Shown: one piece after another, positions 52,630-60,000 of the stretch
How the letters are laid out: each line of letters opens with the position of its first letter
How positions within the stretch are numbered: the stretch's first letter is position 1
NCBI GenBank assembly: GCA_030704615.1
Contig: CM060733.1
Span: forward strand, 44,208,001 to 44,268,000
DNA from: Takakia lepidozioides
Taxonomy: Eukaryota; Streptophyta; Takakiopsida; Takakiales; Takakiaceae
Direction: 5' to 3'
DNA: 60,000 nt
The notes under the pieces: model-generated
Databases searched by the model: none
Told to the model about the DNA's origin: nothing
Seen by the model: the letters and a program-made list of their open reading frames with translations, nothing else
Translations under genes and position numbers: made by a program

Positions 52630-53445
52630 TCCTGGGAACCTGAGCAGTGTAGGTAGTGCTGCTTGTGGTCGACCCACCTTGTTGACCACTACCAAAGGCG
52701 AACGGTCATCGTGTCTCACACGCTGAGACTGCTTCCTTGTGTCCAAAATGTTATCCACTGTGAGGTGTGCTGGCCGCTGCACCCCATCAAATGCACGCTT
52801 AAGCAGTGCGGGTGGCATCAAGTTAGTCCACCATAACCGTGGACGATGAGCCCGTGACCCCACTGCAGCTGCATCCAGCAACACTGCTGACCCAAGCCAC
52901 GACTGGACTTGATGCACACTGGCTATCACTATGGTCCGAGAATTGCCCATCAGTGACACATTCTCCAAGATGTATGTTGGAGATACAGCTTGATGAAGCT
53001 GTAAGTGGCGCAAAACCCGCATCATCTCCCAAAACAGACCCGACCTCGAATCTCGCAATCCATTGCCATGCCCGGCTGATGAATACCCTTGGCAGGGCCA
53101 ACCTGCCACTACCAAATCAATGGAGCCAACCCCCTCCAAATCCTGCGCCCCCAGCAACGAAATGTCTCCTAGCAAGGCCTGCTGTTATCCACGAACTGCA
53201 GACACCGGCAACAACTTAGGGTACTGCTGCACCAACTGAGCAACATGGCATAGGGAGATGCGTCGTGCAGTCTCATCCCTCTCCACATACAGGTAACGCC
53301 GTACCCGTAGACCTGCCTGTAGAACAGCAGCCAATCCGGTGCTGATCCCGCCAAACAAGTCCAGAAGGCAAATGTCTTCATCCGGACACTGCCACATGAT
53401 CGGTGTGGTATCCAATGGTGACAACTGAGGTGGACCTGGTCTGCT
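52630..53445 (-). pseudogene. Retrotransposon-borne DNMT3-like C5 cytosine methyltransferase
   Basis: It would transfer a methyl group from S-adenosylmethionine to cytosine C5 in DNA. The motifs appear in canonical order. Motif I is LLDLFGGISTGL (about 53,366), followed by YVERDETARR. Motif IV is VAGWPCQGYSSAG with the catalytic Cys at 53,092-53,094, motif VI is YILENV (Glu at 52,963-52,965) and motif VIII is AHRPRLWWTNL (about 52,845). DNMT3-like features are the GLF-WEMMRVLRHL stretch after motif IV and AHRxRxxW. A TAA at 53,185-53,187 interrupts it between motifs I and IV. It ends at the CACTA-like terminus at 52,629, so the last motifs are lost. The frame opens at about 53,445, overlapping the Gag frame by some 65 bp. 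Confidence 0.88.
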
Positions 53446-54834
53446 CTAGCTGCTGAAGCCGGTTGGCCATGCCTTGGTCATCACCTTGACCTCCGCGTCC
53501 TTGGCCATGTTGAGCTTGCCCTTGGCCTACACCTCGTGCCTGACCACCTCGTCCTCTCTGGGCTGCTCCACCTCGCCCCCGGCCACCATTGTTCCCTTGG
53601 AACTGGCCTGGGCGCAACTCAGGATGCAAACCATAGCACTGGGCCTCACCATGCCCGTACTTGCCACAATGCCCACACTGCAACTGTGCAGGCTGTGCTG
53701 GTGTCAAACCATTGCCTCCATCTGGGCAATCCTTCTTGACATGGGGTCCTCCACATGTCTAGCACACCACATCCACCCATTGTTGGCTTACAAATGAAGG
53801 GAGAGACCCCTGCATCTGAGGTCCTCATTGTTCTTCCTTGGGCTTCACCTGAGCCCCCTTATTGCCTTGAGTACATTGAGGTAGTGGCTGGCTAGGAGTA
53901 CCACTACCCCGTGGTGCTTCCTTAGCAAATCCCACCATGACCACTCGTTCCTCCACCATGTTGAGCTCTATCCGCTCTGCCAGCAAAAACACATTTGCTA
54001 AGGTGGGTTGGGCCGCTTATAGGAGAGTTGCATCCCGCACCCTTCTCCTCAGCTCCTTGTCCAATATCCCGTACCAGAACTGGACTACCTGAGCCTCCGT
54101 AACCCCTTGGGTTACATTTATCAAGCGCTTCATGCGAGTGAAAGCCCCTCTCAAGCTCTTAGTAGGCTTCATCTGGAACTCTTGCAAGCTCCTCAACTTC
54201 TCTGTCCTCACCCCTTGGTAGTTCCTTCTCAACTCTTCGAAGAACTCCACAACGGGGTTGAAGGCAGACACCGCCACTGGTGCTGGTGCAGCAGTAGCTT
54301 GGGTGGACGACGTAGCCTCTGTACCACTAGTCCCACTATTGCCGGTGCAGCTGCTGCCCTTGTGCCTCTAGTGATGGAGACATAGTCGGGTGACTAGTAC
54401 ATCCTCCACTCCTCGATCTCAACATCGTGCCCCCGCCTAAACTCATGGTAATCATCCATGGGCGGCCCCTCAAGGTGCTAAAACAGCCCCTTCCATGCCA
54501 TGAAAGGCGTAAACAGTTGTGGATTGCGCATTTGCTGCAAGTCACACCAACTATCAAACTCTTGGATAAAATCATCCAGCTCAATGGTGCCGACCGCCCC
54601 AAAGTACCTTCGTGGCCCATTGGTGGCTCCATACATCTCCTCCATCGTGTCCCACAACAATGGCAAGGAAACAACTTGCACCGCCGGTGGGAGTCCTCCT
54701 GATTCACAATCCGAATCAGAACCTTCCGTAGAAGACACATGAAGTGAAAGTAGCCTAAACCGTACACCTCGTCTCGTATACCCGCTAGTATCGCTAGTGC
54801 TCGTACCAGCACTTTCCCCAGCAACTAGTGGCAC
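53378..54834 (-). pseudogene. LTR-retrotransposon Gag with two zinc knuckles and RG-rich tail
   Basis: In order: a Ser/Thr-rich start; RRYFGAVGTIELDDFIQEFD and LFTPFMAWKGLF (capsid-like, to 54,400); a low-complexity linker with a frame change near 54,350; FNPVVEFFEELRRNYQG and LRGAFTRMKRLINV plus VVQFWYGILDKELRR (Gypsy-type Gag, 54,260-54,020); then the knuckles, first CxTCGGPHVKKDC (a stop replaces one residue; three residues, not four, precede the His), then the perfect CGHCGKYGHGEAQC. A Gly/Arg/Gln-rich tail overlaps the methyltransferase frame, which is shifted by +1. Stops are at 54,478-80, 54,394-96, 54,017-19, 53,825-27 and 53,759-61. No protease is seen between Gag and methyltransferase. 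Confidence 0.88.
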
Positions 54835-56570
54835 CTCCGTGTTGACAAACTGGCACTCAACCGGTCATGAACCTGTCTCTAACCCCCTTTCCACAAGGTA
54901 ACCGGGTAGAGAACCTGATGCGGCTTATGGTTTGGAATACTAGGTTCCTAACATAGCCTGCACCTGCACCTACATCCACCGCAGGTACTCCTATGGTTGG
55001 CTGGTCATCACCTCCAACCTCACCACAGGAGAAACAAAGATGGTCTAACTGGTCATCACCCCAGCCTCGCCATCGACAACATGCTCTAGGGTGGGATCGG
55101 CGATCAAGCCCGAGTCCACCACCTATAAAATCAAGCGCCCACACAAAACTAGCATGGCGCACAATCAAGCATGCAGGTGTAGAGGGGATCCAAACACAAG
55201 AATGAAAACAACAACTCCCCCACACCAAACAACAACTCCACAGTGTCGTTCCTGCAACCCAGCCCAAACCCGGACTGACTCTTGCCTCCACCTACAGAAA
55301 GGTATCGGCCTACAGAGAAGGTGAAAAACTACGAGGAAGAGAAGCTAAAGCAATGCCTATCCCAAGCACGCTCTCATCCCAACACCCTCTTTTTTTCCTC
55401 TCTTCTCTCACTTGCATGACCATGAGAGCATCCTATAGACACTCCTCAAACCGCCCTCCATGAGCTCATGAAACTCCAAGGCCTCCAAGGCCTCCAAGGC
55501 CCCATGCAAGCCTCCACAGGGTCCGCCAGTGCCTCCTTACATCCACCAGCCATTCCTCCGAATGGAACCACCTCAGGAAACCACACCGTTCACTGAAGGT
55601 TCAAAAATGGAGCAAATAGAGGTACATATAGGCCCCAACAACATTCTGTCCAAAGGAATTACCTGCAGGCTGGTCTTCCCTATAGTTAAGAATTGGGCTG
55701 AAAACCCGAAAAGATTACCTGCAGGGAAGTAATCCCCTTTGTTAAAACACAACAGGGAGGCAATTCTGACTTTTCTTCCGGATTAGATAGCTCAAAACCG
55801 TTGTTCTTCAGAGCCCAGCCTCCCCATCAAGGTCCCACGAAACGAGTGAATTTTTTATTTTTTTAATTTTATTTTTTTAATTTTTTTAATTTTTTACTCT
55901 AACTGTTCGCGGCCTTCCGTGGCTCCAACCGCCACGACTCCTCACGGCCCACCCTAGGCACTCGTTGGCCACGGGCTGCCCAGTGATACCCTGTGGTACC
56001 ACTCCCACGAGCCTTCACGGCCCGCCATCCCCACGATCTGGTCACCGTGCCCACCCATTGTATCCGCACCACGACTTCCAACGGTCACGGTCAACCATCA
56101 CGACCTGGGCTCGTGGTATCTCGTGATACCGCCCCAACGGCCCATCATGACCACTATTCCCTGCGATCCCTGGAACTCCCAACGAGTTCCCGAGGCGTTC
56201 CCACGCGTTCCCGAGCTGGGTTTGCTCTTGCACCTGCTGCCGACGAACTATGGCTTCTGCGGAGCCATCAACCCCGTCGCCCTGCACTCCTGAGCTCTCA
56301 CGGCCCACTAGAAGTGCCTCCAACTCAACAAGCAAGCTATATGCTGCCCAACAAGCTCCATTTTCTTCATGAAGCTCAATCTGAAAATACACACCTTTAC
56401 AAACTTGGTGCACCTGCACTTCTCATGCATCTCCCTTGGTTCTAGGGCGCCTTGTTGCTGCCCTTCCAGCCCCGCTCTTGCCACTCCAAGAGCCCTTACA
56501 CTGCCGAGTTTCAGATTGAAACTCCAACTCAGCACATGTTTCACAAGTGCACTGATTCTCGGGATCATCA
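54835..56570. other. Non-coding region between two inverted element fragments
   Basis: It lies upstream of the minus-strand Gag and upstream of the plus-strand integrase fragment. It should contain the Gag element's leader and LTR, but I could not find a convincing LTR end or primer-binding site. Features noted: CTCCAAGGC repeated about four times at 55,460-55,502, a T/A tract at 55,845-55,900, and a GC-rich stretch at 55,910-56,300 with repeated CACGACC and CACGGCC words. Confidence 0.4.
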
Positions 56571-57351
56571 AAGGCTGATGGCTTGGCAGAGAGAGTTGTT
56601 CAGACAGTCAAGAGAGATTTGCGCAAGTACGGTTTGCAGAAGGGACACCTAGGAGATTGGGACCTTCAGTTGCATTAACTAGCTATGGGCTATAGGTTTA
56701 GCAAGCAAGCTTCACTTGCCGCCTTCTCACCTTACTTTCTTCTCTTCGGCCGAGAGCCGGATTTACCTGCATCTATTCGCAGGGAGGCTGTAGTAGTTCT
56801 CAACCTTGATGATCCGGATGTGTGGCCACAAGCATGTGCTCAACGGGCAGAGTTGTTCAAGAGAGTCATGCCTATGGCTTTTGAGAACCTTGCTACTGCC
56901 CAACACCGAGACACATTGAGGTACGCCACTATACGTGGAGGGGGATATCGGCCAAGTGTTCGGCGTTTCCACCCTGGGGACTATGTGTATTTGCAGCAGA
57001 CAGTGCCGACGACCTTGGATGTCACAGCAGGACGTGTGATTCTAAGGGTCAGGGAGGTGTTGCCTTCAGGAGTATTGATTTTGGAGGGTCGAGATGGCAT
57101 GGTATGGAAGGACCGCGTGCGCAATTGTGCGCCATGTCACCTTTCCACATGTGGATGGGAGGATAGATCCCAACCTTGCAGTGGTACCTGCAGGTTTGCG
57201 TTGCATGCTATGTGGGCATGCTGGTGGCGCCGCAACCATGTTGGTGTGTGATAAATGCTCAAGGGGGTGACACACATGATGCTTAACACCGCCACTTGAG
57301 GAGGTTCATATCGGAGAATGGTTGTGTCCACGATGCCTTGGACAGAGGTAG
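56571..57351 (+). pseudogene. Gypsy integrase C-terminal part fused to a PHD finger
   Basis: It starts inside the integrase core at the catalytic-Glu region (ADGLAERVVQTVKRDL, 56,574). It continues through SPYFLLFGREPDLP, the GDYVYL segment and VILRVREVLPSGVLILEGRD, the usual end of a Gypsy integrase. A linker (DPNLAVVPAGLR) leads to a PHD finger at 57,202-57,336: CMLC, MLVCDKCSRG, His, CLTPPLEE, EWLCPRC, i.e. a complete C4HC3 set. PHD fingers read histone tails, often methylated H3K4. TGA codons at 57,268-70 and 57,277-79 stand where Trp is expected, and a TAA is near 56,675. The coding frame ends with TAG at 57,349-57,351. The catalytic Asp residues lie beyond the truncated left end. Confidence 0.82.
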
Positions 57352-57564
57352 CTAGTAGGGCTTCAATGCCATGGATACTAACTGAAGATCATGGATTGCA
57401 TGAAGGCGACTAACGATGGGGCTACGTTTGCACCCAGCCTCTTGATCTATCGACTTCAGGTGTTGGGACTTGTGCGATTGAAGATCAAGCGATGATCTTA
57501 TTGGGGTGGATACTTGCGAGCTATCCGGTGTTAGAGGAACCTAATCACCAGCTAGGGGGGCGAT
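57352..57564 (+). other. 3' untranslated region of the integrase-PHD element, with polypurine tract
   Basis: A non-coding stretch after the polyprotein stop, ending in AGCTAGGGGGGCGA (57,550-57,563), a purine-rich primer just before the LTR start. Confidence 0.6.
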
Positions 57565-57999
57565 TGTGGCGTGGCTTTCTAGGACTATATGTTAGGAAGT
57601 ATGGTTGGACAACGATGTATGTTGTGGTACGATGCTTAGGTGTACGACAGCTGTCATGGTTTTGTTTGTGATTAGTTAGAAATAGTTATTTCTAGCTAAT
57701 TAGGACATTATACATTTATATTTGTATTTTGTTGGCATTGGGACTTCATTTGGTTCCATATGCCAAGTGAGGTGGCGAACCTCACTTAGGACGTGGAGAG
57801 GTTATCTCCACGTGAAACGTAGGCAGGCTCGTCTTCTTCTAGTCGAGCCTCCCAAGGCCTTTCTCGCCGCCATAGCTCTAGTACTTGAGATGGAGAGTGG
57901 GCGAGGTCTGTATGGTGGAGTCCTTTAGCAAAGGTGCCATTGGCTTGACTTATATAACGTGATAGAGTGGTTTCTCCTCTTTTCACCATTTCCGTATCA
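57565..57999 (+). mobile_element. 3' LTR of the integrase-PHD Gypsy element
   Basis: It begins TGTGGCGTGG and ends at CA (57,998-57,999), 435 bp, preceded by the purine tract. The first 88 bp recur at once at 58,001-58,088. The TG start, CA end, purine tract and restart together support the LTR call. Confidence 0.65.
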
Positions 58000-58000
58000 T

Positions 58001-58088
58001 TGTGGCGTGGCTTTCTAGGACTATATGTTAGGAAGTGTGGTTGGACAGCGATGTATGTTGTGGCATGATGCTTAGGTGCACGACAGGG
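58001..58088 (+). mobile_element. Second, truncated copy of the same LTR start
   Basis: The first 88 bp of the LTR repeated with about six differences, one base after the previous LTR ends. It then changes to unrelated sequence. Confidence 0.7.
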
Positions 58089-59352
58089 GTGGTGACTGGC
58101 TTGCGTAACCACGTTTTATTCTTATTACCATGTTGGACGGTAAGGTGTGCCGTTTACGAACTTACAATTGACTTTTATTGCGTGTGAAACACGTCATTTC
58201 CCTGCGTAAAGACCACTGTTGGCGGGTATTACATTTTTAAAAACCAGCCGGTTCCATAGTATTGAAATATTCACTTAATTCTAATATCCACTGGTTCTCA
58301 ATAGTAGTATGATTTTTAATTTGTGGACGGGTATCAGTAGGACGGGTATTCCCATTTGTAATACCAGCCGGTTATAAACACGGATATAAATAATTAAAAT
58401 TAAGATTAAAATAACCAGCAAATCATTAATATGCCTTTACTTTGGAATTTAAAAAAAAAAATAGTGAATAGGGGGATTGTAGCCCTGGAAATATTAAGTA
58501 AGGAAAAAATAACCTTACAAAAACCATAAGGTTGAGAACAAAGATACCACTACGAACCAAAAGTCCAAAGCTAAGGGGGAGAAGAGAAGGATCTAAAGAA
58601 ATGAAGCAGAAAGAATCAAAGCACCTAGAAGAACAAGAGAGAGAGAGAAACCTTGCAAACAGGTAAGCAATAAGCCAGCAAGGGAAGAGAAGCCAAGAAT
58701 CTAAGCCCAACAAAGGGCATAAACACCACTTATACAAACAAAACTAAAATTAGGATAAGCAGTAGTTGACTGTAGAATAGTCTACCAGGGAACAAATAGA
58801 AGCCTAAAAAGAATCTTGGAGCCATTGCTCAGGCCAACACCAGAACCCAAACCCAAAGCCAAAGCGCTCCAAAATCCAAAAGCCAAAGTGTCGGAGAAGC
58901 ATCCTGCTAGGGGGGACACCTGCTGATGAAGGAACCTGCATGGAACAACACAGTACATAACACACCACAAGGGCACAAATATTGTGTTGCAAAGTTCAGA
59001 CTTTGCGTTACATAATAATATTGCGGATTTTAATGAGCAAAGTGAAGCGAGCCTCATTGTCAAACATGCCAACATCTGCAATAACATCCTCCTCGTCATC
59101 AATCATATTGTCTTCCGATAAAAAGAAATCCTTGATCCCTCACTCAACCACCTTTCAATCCGTCCGCACGTCATCCGGCCCATTATTTGAGATTAGCACT
59201 AATTTGTCGAGGTTTTCAATGCCAAGTCGACATTAATCACATTAATCTGTGATAAAATCAAACCCAGGCCTTTGTCCCCTGTTTTTCCCCAACCTAAGAT
59301 TATTTTATAATTATTATTTTAATTTAAAAAAATTAAAAAAATATTTTATTTA

Positions 59353-59354
<2 letters not shown>
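58089..59354. other. No gene recognised; some GGGTAT / CCAGCCGG repeats
   Basis: At 58,215-58,390 words such as CGGGTATTAC and ACCAGCCGGTT recur in both orientations, resembling the blocks at 1-3.9 kb in style. The rest is AT-rich non-coding sequence without motifs. Confidence 0.4.

Positions 59355-59388
<34 letters not shown>
59355..59388. repeat. Poly-A run (34 bases)
   Basis: An uninterrupted run of A in an AT-rich setting. It could be the tail of a retroposed sequence, but no target duplication was identified. Confidence 0.9.
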
Positions 59389-59389
<1 letters not shown>

Positions 59390-59390
<1 letters not shown>

Positions 59391-59765
59391 GACATTGCCC
59401 CACTTGGATACATAGGAAATTACACTTGGTCTTAGATTTCAATTCTTCACATATGGGCCAAACGGCATAGGCTCTGTGGAAAAAACATGCATTTGGACTT
59501 AGATGACATTGGACCCTTGGGCCAACGGCAGAGGCTACCCTAGAGGTTGCACTTGGGCCTCGACATAGGAGACGCACTTGCATACATACGAGATTGCACT
59601 TGGACTTAGATGACACTTGACACTTGGGCCAACAGCACAAGCGACCCTGGAGGTCATACTTGGGCCTAGACATAGGAGACGCACTTGAATGTATAGGAGA
59701 TTGCACTTGGGCATACACATGACCCTGGACACTTGGGCCAACGGCACAGGCTACCCTAGTCAATA
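59390..59765. repeat. Tandem repeat, unit about 108 bp
   Basis: Roughly three and a half diverged units with the shared words GCACTTGGGC, GACATAGGAGACGCACTTG, CTTGGGCCAACGGCA and GGCTACCCTAG. Clear starts are near 59,543 and 59,650. Confidence 0.75.
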
Positions 59766-60000
59766 TCAATTTACATGAAGCGAGACGTTTGTTTTGTTTG
59801 TTTTGTTTTGTCACGTTGAGATGTCCCAAACCGCAAGGCCCCAGCCCTGGTGCTTGGTACCGTTGGAAAGCCCTCGACGAGGAGGGGTGCATGGGCTTGG
59901 TCTCGCGATTTTTGGACCTGCGGTGTGGGAGATGTCAAATTCCAAGTGCTTTTGGTCATTGGAAATTCACAAAAAATAGCAAAAATGGCAAAGTGGGCAT

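Noticed and set aside
57066-57331. Minus-strand frames opposite the PHD finger
   Set aside because: They are shadows of the integrase-PHD frame, which explains all conserved residues.

Overview
The window is a transposon-rich stretch of a streptophyte nuclear genome. Three things support this. Its genes are intron-rich. It carries a gene with a domain known only from plants (catalogued as TIGR01589). It holds several classes of plant-type LTR retrotransposon. A charophyte alga such as a Chara-like species is my best guess, because cytosine-methyltransferase-bearing retrotransposons have been reported from charophytes, but the species is inferred and not shown.

Layout. 1-4.9 kb: small terminal-inverted-repeat elements, short-motif repeats and an unrecognised coding-like fragment. 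4.9-28.2 kb: one nested and rearranged retroelement complex. A Copia element (LTRs 4900-5127 and 25035-25262) was split inside its reverse transcriptase by a long Gypsy element (LTRs 7732-8679 and 26233-27199). The right-hand part (about 22.3-28.2 kb) was later inverted together with a neighbouring LINE. The matching target-site duplications and the reading frames let the order of events be reconstructed. The Gypsy element carries about 4 kb of extra sense-strand coding sequence after its integrase. 28.2-29.1 kb: the truncated start of a MULE/FAR1-like gene. 29.4-31.0 kb: a very GC-rich array with twelve CACGTG boxes.

31.7-38.4 kb: an apparently intact 16-exon MCM3 gene (809 codons), flanked by direct repeats of its 5' region. 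40.6-43.9 kb, minus strand: the plant-specific TIGR01589-domain gene, with a LINE fragment just beyond its first visible exon. 46.7-50.2 kb: a damaged or truncated plant gene with an oxygenase-like segment.

51.0-60 kb: a second transposon cluster. On the minus strand, 54.8-52.6 kb holds a retroviral-type Gag with two zinc knuckles, joined through an RG-rich linker and an overlapping frame to a DNMT3-like C5 cytosine methyltransferase. A CACTA-like terminus truncates it. On the plus strand, 56.6-58.0 kb is the end of a Gypsy integrase with a C-terminal PHD finger, followed by its LTR. The LINE at 22.3-24.9 kb also carries a chromodomain. Three separate retroelements here thus carry chromatin-writing or chromatin-reading modules, which is the most interesting theme of the window. 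All three copies are damaged.
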